The translations under genes were made by a program, and so were the position numbers. Shown one piece after another: positions 36,708 to 45,809 of a stretch of DNA of 64,000 bases (position 1 is the first letter of the stretch; each line of letters opens with the position of its first letter). The notes below the pieces were generated by a model. It ran no database searches. It saw only the letters and a list, made by a program, of their open reading frames with translations, and was not told where the DNA came from. Origin of the DNA: Pseudomonas nabeulensis (GTDB taxonomy: Bacteria; Pseudomonadota; Gammaproteobacteria; Pseudomonadales; Pseudomonadaceae); contig NZ_QUZT01000010.1 of NCBI RefSeq assembly GCF_004682045.1, positions 1 through 64,000 on the forward strand. The letters are read 5' to 3'.

Positions 36708-37166
36708 TATCCGGGTAGCGTCGAATCCGCACACAAAGGCCTTATTGAGCGCATCAGTCGTGGTGGGGACGACTCGCCCACACGCCGAGCGCGGCAAATC
36801 CTTGAGCAACTGGATAGTTTTTGGCGAAAGCGGGATGGTTTTCGGCAGCCCGTTCTTCGTTGTAGGCAGGTGTGCTGTCCTACGACCCGGGTTCACATGC
36901 TTCTAGCGCAGCTCGAAATTTCGCCACGGTGCATGGCTGTCTCAAACGCCAGTTGGACAATGGGCCGTATCCATGGATTATCGTGTGAGGCGTCGGCATC
37001 GGTGCCGTAAGCACGGCGCTCACGAAGTTTTAAAGCGTTGAGGATGTAATACGTGCCCAGGCTTGGGCATCGGATTTGGTTTCGAAGGTTTTGCGCTGGG
37101 CTGGGTAGCCCTTACGGCGGATTTGCGCTTCCCACTGATACTCGCCGCGATTCCTGATTGTTGCCA
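36708..37166 (-). pseudogene. Tyrosine integrase relic, related to the intact island integrase
   Basis: The DNA aligns with the intact integrase gene at 47702-48775. The piece reading TAHLPTTKNGLPKTIPLSPK equals TAHLPATKNGLPRTVPLSPK of the intact protein, and the 5' end (37050-37166) matches 48660-48775 almost base for base, including the upstream region to TACAAGG at 37272. About 390 bases between these blocks are missing, and the catalytic C-terminal part (HxxR and Tyr) is replaced by transposase-relic DNA. It marks the former tRNA-proximal end of an older island. Confidence 0.88.
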
Positions 37167-37387
37167 TTTCGACCATTCCCGCCACTTTTGAGTGTGGCAA
37201 ATTTGTGGCAAAAACGACTTTCAGAACTAGGACAGGTTTCTGTCAGGAGCGCTATCCCCTTGTAATACAAGGTGTTGCCGCTGACCGAAAACTGACCCAG
37301 TAGAGGCTGTTCTGCCGACTGAAAACTGACCCAGGTGTTCAACTGCTTCTGCTCACTTTTCGAGCAGGAGATCACAGGGTGATCAGC

Positions 37388-38876
37388 ATGGAAATGTTGG
37401 GAAAAATCCGGCGGATGTACTTCCGCGACAAGCTCTCGCTGCATCAGATAGCCAAGCGTACCGGGCTGTCTAGAAACACCATCCGAAAATGGGTCAGAGC
37501 GCCCGAAGCCACTCAGCCAGCGTACCAACGGTGCGCAACCTTCAATAAGCTCAGCCCTTTTCGCGAGACCCTGGAGCAGGCGCTCAAGGCCGATTCGTTC
37601 CGGCCAAAACACAACCGCAGGAGCGCCAAAGCACTTTTTGAGCAGATCAAGGCCGAGGGTTATGACGGCGGTTACAGCCAGCTCACGGCGTTTGTGCGCT
37701 CTTGGCGAGGCGAGCAAGGCAAGTCTTTACGCGCTTTTGTACCGCTGACGTTTGCGCTCGGTGAGGCCTTTCAATTTGACTGGAGCGAAGAAGGTCTGCT
37801 GATCGGTGGTCTTTTTCGACGTATCCAGGTCTCCCACATGAAGCTGTGCGCAAGCCGCGCATTCTGGTTGGTTGCGTACCCCAGCCAAGGCCACGAGATG
37901 CTGTTTGATGCCCACACCCGTTCGTTTAGAGCGTTGGGTGGTGTGCCGCGTCGCGGCATCTACGACAACATGAAAACGGCTGTCGACAAGGTTAACAAAG
38001 GCAAAGGCCGCACGGTCAACGCCCGGTTTTCCGTGATGTGCGCGCACTATCTGTTCGATCCGGACTTCTGCAACGTGGCCTCTGGCTGGGAGAAAGGCAT
38101 CGTCGAAAAGAACGTGCAGGACAATCTGGCTCGATGCTCAAAATTGCATGTTCCATACCTTTGAGGAACTGAATGTCTGGCTCGGCCAGCGTTGCCGGTC
38201 GCTCTGGAGCGAACTGGTGCATCCGCAGTACAACGGGCTGACGGTGGCCGAGGTCTTGGAGCTGGAGCAGGTCGAAATGATGCCAATGCCGACGGCATTT
38301 GAGGGCTACGTCGAGCGTACCGTGCGGGTCTCCAGCACCTGTCTGATCAGCGTGGCGCGAAATCGCTATTCAGTGCCATGTGAGCGAGTCGGCCAGTGGG
38401 TCAGCAGCCGTTTGTACCCTTCGCGGATCGTGGTCATTACCGACGAAACGGTGATCGCCAGCCATGAGCGCCTCTTTGATCGAGATCAGGTCAGTTTTGA
38501 CTGGCAGCACTACATCCCACTCATCGAACGCAAGCCTGGTGCATTGCGCAATGGCGCGCCATTTGCCGACCTGCCAAAACCGTTACGGCTTCTCAAACGA
38601 GGACTGAGGCGTCACACCAAGGGTGATCGAATCATGATGCAGGTACTGGCTGCTGTGCCAATTGCGGGTCTCGAACCAGTGCTGGTGGCGGTGGAGCTGG
38701 TACTTGAATCGGGAAGTCTGAGCGCCGATCACATCCTAAATGTCGTTGCCCGCCTGACCTCCACCGCACCGCCTCCCTGTGTAGAAACCAGCCTGCAACT
38801 CAAGGTCGCGCCTGTTGCCAATACGGCACGCTACGACCGGCTCCGTGCGACCGATGAGGAGAATCGCAATGCGTGA
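37388..38876 (+). pseudogene. istA: IS21 transposase IstA, frameshifted
   Basis: Two frames together give a protein of about 490 residues, the normal IstA size. The first has the helix-turn-helix LSLHQIAKRTGLSRNTIRKWV and the first part of the DDE core (FQFDWSEEG); it goes off frame near 38115. The second resumes with FHTFEELNVWLGQRCRSLW and runs to 38876. At the switch a few codons seem to be missing (VEKNVQD in one frame, IWLDAQNCMFHTF in the other), so it is a small deletion rather than a programmed shift. The ATG at 37388 and GTG at 37379 are possible starts. Confidence 0.88.
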
Positions 38877-39656
38877 CCTAATGACTGAACTCAAAGAACT
38901 TCGCCTGCACGGCATGGCCAGTGCCTGGGAAGAACTGGTCTCTCAAGGAACAGCGTCGACGGCTTCATCGAAATGGCTGCTGGAACATCTGCTTCAGCAG
39001 GAACATGCGGATCGCGCGGTGCGCTCGGTGAATCATCAGATGAACATGGCAAAACTCCCCATGCACCGTGACCTAGCTGGCTTTGACTTCAGCGCTTCCA
39101 GCGCTGATGCCCGGCTGGTCAGCGATCTATCCAGCTTGGCGTTCACTGAAACGGCGCAGAATGTCGTGTTCATCGGCGGCCCTGGAACCGGGAAAACACA
39201 CCTGGCCAGTGCCTTGGCTGTATCCGGAATCACGGCCCACAACAAACGCCTGCGCTTCTTTTCCACGGTGGATCTGGTGAATCTGCTGGAGCGTGAGAAG
39301 TACGATGGCAAGGCAGGGCGAATCGCCCAGACCTGGTGATACTGGATGAGCTGGGATATTTGCCCTTTAGCCAAAGCGGCGGTGCCCTGTTATTTCACCT
39401 GCTGTCCAAACTGTACGAACACACCAGCGTGGTCATCACCACCAACCTCAGCTTCTCGGAATCGTCGAGTGTGTTTGGCGACGCCAAGATGACCACCGCG
39501 TTGTTGGATCGGCTGACACATCACTGCCACATCGTCGAAAAGGGCAACGAGTCCTATCGCCTACAACACAGCACCTTGGCCGCCCAGACAAAGATCAAGT
39601 CACGGGAACGAAAGCGCAAGGACGGAGATGATGTCGAGGACGATGAGCCATTTTGA
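38869..39656 (+). pseudogene. istB: IS21 helper ATPase IstB, frameshifted
   Basis: A DnaC-like AAA+ ATPase that assists IstA. The Walker A GGPGTGKTHLASAL is intact in the first part (38869-39339), which ends prematurely after GRIAQTW. The second part (to 39656) resumes in another frame with [21 protein letters not shown], the Walker B region. About five to six codons between GRIAQ and LVILDE are missing, giving the frameshift. The ATG overlaps the istA stop, as is usual for IS21. Confidence 0.88.
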
Positions 39657-39817
39657 TCCGCACCATAAATGCCCTGCTGCATGCGGTGGGGCTTGATGCG
39701 TCTTCAATCGGACTACTGCTGCTAAGCTTATCCACAATTGCTGGGGCAAAAATCAGCAATCCGTCCTGGGTCAATTTTCAATCGGCAGGGTGGGTCACTT
39801 TTCAATCAGCGCCAACA

Positions 39818-40391
39818 CAATATTGATTTCGACAAACTACGCGAAGAGTTCAAGCAAACTACTTATAAGAATATTGAAATCGCCGATCTGCGTGGATTTC
39901 TGGAAAGAAAGGTGGCGCAGATGCTAGCCGCCAATAAAACCCGTAGCGACTTTGCCCAACGCTTGCGGGAGATCATTGACCGTTATAACTCCGGTGGTTC
40001 TGCTACTGAAGACTATCACGAGGAGTTGATGCTTTATCTCGAAGCACTCAGCTCCGAGGCAGAGCGTCATACTCAAGAGGGACTGAGCGAAGACGAATTG
40101 GAGCTATTTGATCTTCTGAAGAAAGAAAATATGACGATTGAGGAAAATCAAAAGGTTAAACTAGCAGCCAAGTCTCTTTTGATTCGACTTTTAGAAGGCC
40201 AACCTAAAGTTTTAGTGCAGGATTGGTTTAAGGACGGTCAAAGCAAGCGTGTGGTTAGAACTACAGTGGAACAGGTTCTACACAGTAATCTTCCTGATAG
40301 CTATGATCGCGTGACGTTTAAAGAGAAGTGCGACAATGTATTCGAGTTGATAGTGGGCTATGCGAGCGAGGGGCGAAAGTGGGCTGCTTGA
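39818..40391 (+). pseudogene. hsdR: C-terminal remnant of type I restriction subunit HsdR
   Basis: About 190 residues (NIDFDKLREEFKQTTYKNIEI to EGRKWAA) matching the C-terminal helical region of type I restriction endonuclease R subunits, including LRGFLERKVAQMLAANKTRSDFAQRL and the ending DNVFELIVGYASEG. The helicase and nuclease parts (normally some 800 residues) and any hsdM and hsdS genes are absent. The fragment starts exactly at the IS21 right end, and the frame stays open into the IS only by chance. It is a relic of a restriction system lost by an IS21-associated deletion. Confidence 0.85.
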
Positions 40392-40481
40392 TTTTGGCTG
40401 CGGATACTATCTGAAGCGCCACCAAAGAAGGAACGCCCGTTGTCCTGGGCCCGTCAATTTGTACCTGTTTTCCGCGTCCCT

Positions 40482-40733
40482 TCATGAGCCCTCCCTAAGG
40501 GTGGCCTCGAACGCGGCGGCGAAGCTTACGAGGTCACTATTCAGAACAAGGCACAAGTCACGAAGCTGAACCGTATCCAGCCGTCTTACCCCTCTCTCGA
40601 CATCACTCATGAACGACTGCGGCCTTCCTAGCGCTGCGGAGCACTGGGCCTGGGTCATCCCTGATTCAACGCGCATACGCTTTAGCACCCGCAGAAAGAT
40701 CACGTGTTCGCGTCGGTAAATAGCCTTGGTCAT
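40482..40733 (-). CDS. XRE-family DNA-binding regulator
   Basis: An 83-residue protein with one HTH_3 domain: LRVLKRMRVESGMTQAQCSAALGRPQSFMSDVERGVRRLDTVQL covers the five helices of Cro/CI-type repressors, with MTQAQCSAALGRPQSFMSDVE as the turn-containing part. It is divergent from, and overlaps the leader of, the operon at 40834-41961, so it may repress that operon. The family also includes antitoxins and restriction-system controllers. Confidence 0.8.
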   Translation of the reverse strand: MTKAIYRREHVIFLRVLKRMRVESGMTQAQCSAALGRPQSFMSDVERGVRRLDTVQLRDLCLVLNSDLVSFAAAFEATLREGS

Positions 40734-40833
40734 AGCCGTTTCCAGGCAAGGAATGGCTAATCAAGCTATATCTGCTTTTGGGATATCTGACTTTCAGTTA
40801 TTTTGTTTGCATTCGCTTGGTTTAGGAGGCTGT

Positions 40834-41373
40834 ATGAGACTGGTCTGGGAGTTATTTCGGGTGGCATGGGCCGTCGGGTGTCTGCCGGTGGGTGCGCTTT
40901 TGCTAGTCGTGGTGGTTTTTTCTGGCTTCAACCTGCCTTTCTTTCTGGGTTTAACCAGTAGCGAAGACCCGGCGATTCGTTGGCTGTTCTGGGTCTTGGT
41001 TCTCTACTTCGTCGGTGGCGGATGGATGTTCTCCAGAATCAACCAACGCTATGCCGAAAAGCTTAGGAGAATGGTCGCGGGCTATCAGGCTGAAGGGTTC
41101 CGCCCTCAAGTCGAAGTGTTCGCGAAGATCAATGACGCCTACGTTGGTGTCGACCTGCAATCACAAATGTTGCTGGCCTACCCCGTTGGTCAGGACGGTC
41201 ATCTCTTCCGTTTGGACGAGATTCGCTCCTGGCGCATCCTTCCAGTCGGCAAGAGCAACCATCGGTTGGAGCTGTTGACCAGCGATTTGGCAATTCCGAC
41301 GTTTAGCCTCGCGCTTAAAACGACCGACGTGACCAATACGGAGGCACGGCTGCATTCAATCTTCAGCACTTAG
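40834..41373 (+). CDS. Membrane protein with two helices, island gene
   Basis: A 179-residue protein. Two transmembrane helices (about 10-32 and 46-66) are followed by a soluble domain of about 110 residues (FAKINDAYVGVDLQSQMLLAY, then IRSWRILPVG), which resembles small bacterial PH-like domains; that reading is tentative. ATG 40834 has a strong AGGAGG four bases upstream. It is followed by two short genes on the same strand, and all three are probably one operon under the divergent XRE regulator. Confidence 0.7.
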   Translation: MRLVWELFRVAWAVGCLPVGALLLVVVVFSGFNLPFFLGLTSSEDPAIRWLFWVLVLYFVGGGWMFSRINQRYAEKLRRMVAGYQAEGFRPQVEVFAKINDAYVGVDLQSQMLLAYPVGQDGHLFRLDEIRSWRILPVGKSNHRLELLTSDLAIPTFSLALKTTDVTNTEARLHSIFST

Positions 41374-41414
41374 CTGGATGATGGAGCCTTCACTTAGCTA
41401 TTCGGAGTGGCCCG

Positions 41415-41663
41415 ATGACCGACGTAACCGCAGGCAGTGTTTGGCAGCTAGATATCGCTCAACTGAAGCAAGCCAACGCCACTATGCGTTTGGCCAATCA
41501 AGCGCTGGCCGCTGACGATGTTGCCGTCCTATCCACTCTCGGTTTTTCGCTCGCTCACATTCGAGAGCTAAGAAGCAAAGGCGGCTTCAGAACCTCTTCC
41601 ATTGCGCAGAATACACGAATGATCAATTGCCTAAAACAAAGGGAATCTGCCCATGCTGATTAA
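41415..41663 (+). CDS. Small hypothetical protein (82 aa), island gene
   Basis: A helical soluble protein (LKQANATMRLANQALAADDVAVLSTLGFSLAHIRELRS) that I do not recognise. Its end overlaps the ATG of the next gene by 11 bases, showing coupling. It belongs to the three-gene set behind the XRE regulator. The short helical pair could be a DNA-binding fold resembling flagellar FlhD-like regulators, but that is only an impression. Confidence 0.55.
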   Translation: MTDVTAGSVWQLDIAQLKQANATMRLANQALAADDVAVLSTLGFSLAHIRELRSKGGFRTSSIAQNTRMINCLKQRESAHAD

Positions 41664-41961
41664 CCACACGCCATTGAGAATCGCGTCCGGCGTCTTGGCG
41701 GCTACGACCATCGATTCTGTCCGCCGATCGACTTCGTATCATGCCTGCGGCTGGCAGATTCTTGACCGTTGGGCGTTTAATTCTCCCGAGCAGCTTCGCG
41801 CACTTGAAGCACAGGGAGAGCTGCTGCTTTTAGGGCGGTTGCTTGAACAGCAAATCGTCGAGCATGAGGCGCTCATTTCGCCCCTCGGATTGACGCAGCG
41901 GAGGCAAGGGCTTGCAGAGCATGAGGTTCTTGCGCTGTCAGGCATCTCTACCGAGTTGTGA
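41653..41961 (+). CDS. Small hypothetical protein (102 aa), island gene
   Basis: A soluble, helix-rich protein (SPEQLRALEAQGELLLLGRLLEQQIVEHEAL) overlapping the previous gene by 11 bases. Unknown family. The tight coupling of the pair suggests that they form a complex. The pair resembles accessory genes of Pseudomonas integrative elements, but no assignment is possible from sequence alone. Confidence 0.55.
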   Translation: MLINHTPLRIASGVLAATTIDSVRRSTSYHACGWQILDRWAFNSPEQLRALEAQGELLLLGRLLEQQIVEHEALISPLGLTQRRQGLAEHEVLALSGISTEL

Positions 41962-42570
41962 GCCATCGACGGCAGCGCGTTTTACCAAAACTTTCGGCCA
42001 TTGGCCGCAGTGGGGTCTCGGGGCTTGCCCTGAGCAGGGACGGTAGGCGAAGCAAAGAAGTGAAACGACTGCCGCGTTGCCTGTTGTACGTACGCCATTC
42101 ATGGCGGGAGTACAAACCCTACCCTGTCCCAGTCCTTATCCTCCAAATGGTTGCAGCCTTTGTGCACGATGTTGGTGACTAAAAGTTGTCTGTCCGTTGG
42201 TCCTGGATTTCTTAGCCCTCGATGAATAAAAGCATCGTTGGGGAGGGTGCAGAGGGAATCGTCCAATGACTCGACAGACACAAGAATCAGACGCCATCGG
42301 CCTAACAAAATTGATCATCAAAATATTTTGTGAAGTGAGCGCGGTAATTTTCAGAAAACACCGCAACACGACGCTGTACGAAGCAGGGCGTTGCCTGTGA
42401 TGGTGTCAGTATTTTGAAGTGCGCGCGTTTGCCGTTGGTGACTGTGCGTGGATTGCTCGGGTAAGAAAAGAAAAACATCTGGCAGCACAGGGAAAGGTCA
42501 ATCTGGTGATGCTGAGGGAGGCATGAGGTAGGCAAATCTGGGCACGTCATCCACAACTGGAGTAAACACT
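41962..42570. other. Intergenic, no gene supported
   Basis: About 610 bases. Short open frames on both strands overlap each other and have no ribosome binding site or family signature. The composition changes around 42300-42480, which may be a junction between island segments. Confidence 0.5.
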
Positions 42571-42762
42571 ATGAGTGAAACCTGGCTGAAGAAAATGTGC
42601 TCGCTTGCACTGCGACGGAAATCTGTAGGCGCGATGAACGGTGGTAAGCCGTTTACCAGGTGCGGAACCCTCATGGTCTATGCGGGAGAGCTCAAGCTGA
42701 TACCTGAGCTCATTCCCGAGTCAAAACCTTCCAGACGCTCCACGCCGCCCGATTCAAATTAG
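42571..42762 (+). CDS. Doubtful small ORF (63 aa)
   Basis: Starts MSETWLKKMCSLALRRKSVG and ends in a polar Ser/Pro-rich tail. The ATG is preceded by ACTGGAGTAAACACT, with GGAG 11 bases upstream, which gives some support. Residues about 24-49 (GKPFTRCGTLMVYAGELKLIPELIP) recall short SymE-like antisense-controlled toxins, but the match is weak. It is kept only as a possible gene. Confidence 0.3.
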   Translation: MSETWLKKMCSLALRRKSVGAMNGGKPFTRCGTLMVYAGELKLIPELIPESKPSRRSTPPDSN

Positions 42763-42848
42763 GTGCAGCATCTCAGGGCGGCTGAACGCATGTCAGTAAA
42801 AGTGGAACGCCTTAACTGATACGAACCTTGTGTAGCCGGTGCGCAGGG

Positions 42849-43121
42849 CTAGCTGCTCAGACTACCTTCCTGATCAAACAGAGCTCTGGCAGAGGGGCCA
42901 TAGGTCGCGATGACATTCTCGATGGTATCCCGGTCGTTACAGTTCAAACTGCGCGTCAGGTCGAAGAGGGTGTTCCGTTCTGCTTTCCACTGGCTGATGA
43001 TTTCAAAATTCGGTTGGGCTTTCTTCCGCTCGTAGAAAATCGACTCGGAACGCAACGCTATCAAGCAACCCAAGACGTCCTGGGCGATTTCCAGTCTATG
43101 AGCATCTGATGGTTGGTTCAT
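42849..43121 (-). CDS. Small hypothetical protein (90 aa)
   Basis: A soluble helical protein beginning MNQPSDAHRLEIAQDVLGCLIALRS. The frame is open up to 43202, but ATG 43121 is chosen because GGAGGT lies seven bases upstream, an excellent ribosome binding site. Residues 30-75 (ERKKAQPNFEIISQWKAERNTLFDLTRSL) are amphipathic helices. Unknown family. Confidence 0.6.
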   Translation of the reverse strand: MNQPSDAHRLEIAQDVLGCLIALRSESIFYERKKAQPNFEIISQWKAERNTLFDLTRSLNCNDRDTIENVIATYGPSARALFDQEGSLSS

Positions 43122-43311
43122 CGTTGAGACCTCCTGCTGATCAGTACCAGTACGTCGCGTGGTAGTTTCTGGATTTTTGAATGCTTCGTAATCGATGCTC
43201 ATCGTGACTGTCGCTCGGCTGTTGGGGACTGCGTCGACTGTCAGCTGGGAGGCATCCCGAGATCCAGGATACGTTTTTGACAGGCGCTGCTGTTAGCTGA
43301 AGAATGGTTGC

Positions 43312-43887
43312 ATGCAAAAAACAGAATCTGAAACCTTGGGTGTTGAGGAGTATGAAGCATTCGAGCTTATGGCTCGGGAGCTCCACACCCATTTTTTAAG
43401 CGAGCGGAAAAATTTCGCGGTTCGAGTGCCACTCAGTCTAGTGAGCTATTTGTTCACTGGGATTTTGCGGAAATCACGGTTGCCGAAAATTCAGCTTGAA
43501 TGTGCCATAGCGGAATTAGAATTTGCTGTCGAGGCCAGGACATTTCGCCGATACATCAGCGGTCATACCCGGATGTCATGGAGGACGTTTCAGCGATTGG
43601 TTTTCTGGGCGCTGGGGCAGCAGTGGATCAGCGCGTGGATGTGCCGCGATTTGATGTCAAAAGCCCATCTATGCGAGGTCGCCCAAATCAGTGCACGCGA
43701 GCTATTGAACGAACGTAAGCGCCTCGTATCAGCGACTGAAATACACAGAGAGGAAATGGTTAGGCGCTTTTATGAAAACCTAGCACTCAAGGACTTGGAA
43801 CGAGAGGAAGAAGCAATCGTTTCTATTCGAAGAAACGATGAAGCGAGGGAGCTCGCACGTTCCCTAGCATTGGATATAGCTGATTAG
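43312..43887 (+). CDS. Hypothetical protein (191 aa)
   Basis: A soluble, basic and helical protein. The middle (RYISGHTRMSWRTFQRLVFWALGQQWIS) has the spacing of a helix-turn-helix and the C-terminal third is a charged helix (REEMVRRFYENLALKDLEREEEAIVSIRR). I do not recognise the family; a nucleic-acid-binding role is possible. There is no clear ribosome binding site. It is divergent from the 90-residue gene, and its stop is two bases from an integrase relic. Confidence 0.55.
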   Translation: MQKTESETLGVEEYEAFELMARELHTHFLSERKNFAVRVPLSLVSYLFTGILRKSRLPKIQLECAIAELEFAVEARTFRRYISGHTRMSWRTFQRLVFWALGQQWISAWMCRDLMSKAHLCEVAQISARELLNERKRLVSATEIHREEMVRRFYENLALKDLEREEEAIVSIRRNDEARELARSLALDIAD

Positions 43888-43889
43888 CC

Positions 43890-44033
43890 TCAGGCCTGCT
43901 TGGCCACCAGCGCTTCGGTCCTAATGTTGTAGTAGCCCTCCAACGTGTTTATCTCGCAATGCCCGGTGACACTGGCAAGCTCGGTCACACTCGGTAGCTT
44001 GGTAGCAAGCCATCAAGTCGCTTCATCGCGCCA
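43890..44033 (-). pseudogene. Third integrase relic (C-terminal end only)
   Basis: The minus strand reads KLPSVTELASVTGHCEINTL then EGYYNIRTEALVAKQA and stop, aligned with KLPNLIELASVTGHREVNML and KRYYNITAEELAAKLA at the end of the intact integrase (47702-48775). The box TGHREV has become TGHCEI. Only the last 45-50 residues remain. This is independent evidence that a further, related element once ended here. Confidence 0.85.
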
Positions 44034-44075
44034 TGACTTACATTTAGGATAGCTGCCGCGATCAAGCTAATGCCA

Positions 44076-44516
44076 TTACCAATCAGGCTCCAGCTCTGTG
44101 CTGAGGTGAATGCCCATGATCCTGGCCTTACGGTACCTCAACGGCTCTGCATTGATCTCCAAGGCGACGAGACGATTTGCAGCGACCACTAGACTGTTGA
44201 ATCGCTCGTTGTGAATAGCTACATACGCAACCAGACTTTTGCCTGACGCCTGCATTGAGCCGATGCAGCGAGGTGCCGCCTTCCCGTCTAGGAGTAGCGG
44301 GTCAACGTATAGGCAGCATTCCAATATCGGGTATTTGAACACTTCGGGATATCGGATGGAGCCGTGCAGCTTTATCGAAGCATGCTCTGAATAATGGTCA
44401 CCGATTAGCCTGGTATCGGCATGCGTGGCCATTCCAAAGGACCACGACATATCCCATTGCCAAATCCGGGCTTGTACGATTATTCGATCAATGACTGCAT
44501 GGCTTCGACCTGCCAT
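44076..44516 (-). CDS. Hypothetical protein (146 aa)
   Basis: A soluble protein with alternating strands (SIRYPEVFKYPILECCLYVDPLLL, then SLVAYVAIHNERFNSLVVAANRLVALEI). I do not recognise the family. It lies downstream of the replication-like gene at 44571 on the same strand and may be co-transcribed with it. The start at ATG 44516 is the only one near the 5' end. Confidence 0.5.
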   Translation of the reverse strand: MAGRSHAVIDRIIVQARIWQWDMSWSFGMATHADTRLIGDHYSEHASIKLHGSIRYPEVFKYPILECCLYVDPLLLDGKAAPRCIGSMQASGKSLVAYVAIHNERFNSLVVAANRLVALEINAEPLRYRKARIMGIHLSTELEPDW

Positions 44517-44570
44517 AGCATTCTTCCTCTCGAATTGGACTGACTTCTGCCATGACCCTATACCTGCTGC

Positions 44571-45353
44571 TTACGGTGAACCGGATCTATTCAGATGTTC
44601 AGCCAAATACATGGTTAGCGCCATGGCGTCCTGCGGTTTACCCGATGCGGAACGAAACCTTTCTGCCATCGCACTGACGACAAGCTGAGCCCCATTTCGA
44701 AGCTTTCCCGTGGTCTTCGCCTTTACAAGCGCTCTATGAACATCCGTCTGATATTCTGCGGGGATTCCGGACATGTCCAGTTCATAGGAAGAGCTAGTGG
44801 TCGTTTTGGTTTCAGTTGATGGTTTAGGTTGAGGTTTGGTGTTATGCCGACCCTGGTCCGATACGGTATCGATACCGCATGCTTGTGGTATCGATACATC
44901 TCCTACCGCTGAGTTTGGCCGCGGGAAGAGGGCATCGTTGATCAAGCGTTGCTGACCATCATCCAGTCTGTCGTTAAAATCGCGTAGGAAATCATCAAGC
45001 CATTCGCTCGGGACACGGCGAATTTCCTCAATTGCTCTTGCTCTTAGCTTCGGCCCTGTCACCTGCGTGGCGGTGTGGTGGTCCCACCATATACGTACCC
45101 AAACAATATATTTCGCCTGATCGTATCTAGCGAGGCCTTCATCCTGCAGGCGATGCATGACTTGCAACCATTGTTCTGCCGTCCAGCCAATCTCAGCTCC
45201 TGCAATGCGAGGCACGAGGGGATACACGCCCGTGATATTGCTGTCGGGACCTGTTAGTAGATGCAGCAATGCGACCTTGTCCTCAGTGCTGCAATTCAAC
45301 AGGCGCGGCGAGCGCCAAAAATTTTGATCCCTGATGGTTCGTTGTCTGCCCAT
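44571..45353 (-). CDS. Phage/island replication-type DNA-binding protein
   Basis: A 260-residue protein like the DnaT/phage replication protein O class that integrative elements use to start their own replication. Residues 1-110 form a winged-helix-like domain (KVALLHLLTGPDSNITGVYPLVPRIAGAEIGW, then LQDEGLARYDQAKYIVWVRIWW). A polar linker rich in Thr/Ser follows, then a C-terminal helical segment (ALVKAKTTGKLRNGAQLV). ATG 45353 has AGGAG within 13 bases upstream; the open frame to 45467 overlaps the upstream regulator. It lies behind the excisionase-like gene, a common order in islands. Confidence 0.65.
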   Translation of the reverse strand: MGRQRTIRDQNFWRSPRLLNCSTEDKVALLHLLTGPDSNITGVYPLVPRIAGAEIGWTAEQWLQVMHRLQDEGLARYDQAKYIVWVRIWWDHHTATQVTGPKLRARAIEEIRRVPSEWLDDFLRDFNDRLDDGQQRLINDALFPRPNSAVGDVSIPQACGIDTVSDQGRHNTKPQPKPSTETKTTTSSSYELDMSGIPAEYQTDVHRALVKAKTTGKLRNGAQLVVSAMAERFRSASGKPQDAMALTMYLAEHLNRSGSP

Positions 45354-45399
45354 CCTCACCGCTCCTGGTGCAAAGTTAGGGCGATGACGTACGGGACGA

Positions 45400-45702
45400 T
45401 CATTGTCGCGCCTCCACCTGCGTTTTCTTGGTGGGCCTCCCTGTACGTTTTGAACTTGATGAGGCATTTGGCATGGATGGGCGATGAAGGCTTTCAGTGT
45501 TGCCGGTGCGCATCCATGCTCTTAGGTCGCCTAGTCTCCATCGTAGCCGTGACAGGCCCGGTACAGGCTCCAGTCCCGGCAACTTACGCTGACGGACCGT
45601 AAGCACGCTGAATCCCGTCAATGCGGCAACCTCAGATACGCCGATCAGGACGTCGTCGCCAAGCTTCTGTATTTTTTGGATAGTTTCATAATCTACTGGC
45701 AT
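45400..45702 (-). CDS. Excisionase/AlpA-like helix-turn-helix protein
   Basis: A 100-residue protein with a MerR/AlpA-type helix-turn-helix: VLIGVSEVAALTGFSVLTVRQRKLPGLEPVPGLSRLRWRLGDLRAWM, in which the final W..GD...W wing is typical of phage excisionase and AlpA regulators. Such proteins control integrase expression or aid excision. A basic tail (KRTGRPTKKTQ) follows. It is the first gene of an operon with the replication protein. Confidence 0.75.
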   Translation of the reverse strand: MPVDYETIQKIQKLGDDVLIGVSEVAALTGFSVLTVRQRKLPGLEPVPGLSRLRWRLGDLRAWMRTGNTESLHRPSMPNASSSSKRTGRPTKKTQVEARQ

Positions 45703-45809
45703 CGGGTTATCGCTCGATTGATCTGGTCGACACAGACTTCGCCAATTGAGCTTCTTGTAGCTAGGACATCTTTTTAACAGAGGCCTGTAAGTACCTCACC
45801 TTGCGGAGT

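Larger units (their letters stand above)
37273..39817 (+). mobile_element. IS21-family insertion sequence, inactivated
   Basis: About 2545 bases. The ends are TGTTGCCGCTGACCGAAAAC at the left and, on the complement, TGTTGGCGCTGATTGAAAAG at the right, typical TG...CA ends of IS21 with repeated GAAAActGACCCA-type motifs inside each terminus. It encodes istA and istB, both frameshifted. Flanking bases do not show a target duplication (ATACAAGG before, CAATATTG after), so one flank was probably lost by an adjacent deletion; the right end cuts an hsdR gene. Confidence 0.9.

Noticed and set aside
38100..38170. Programmed frameshift in istA
   Set aside because: No slippery heptamer is visible and codons appear to be missing at the switch, so a deletion is the better explanation.
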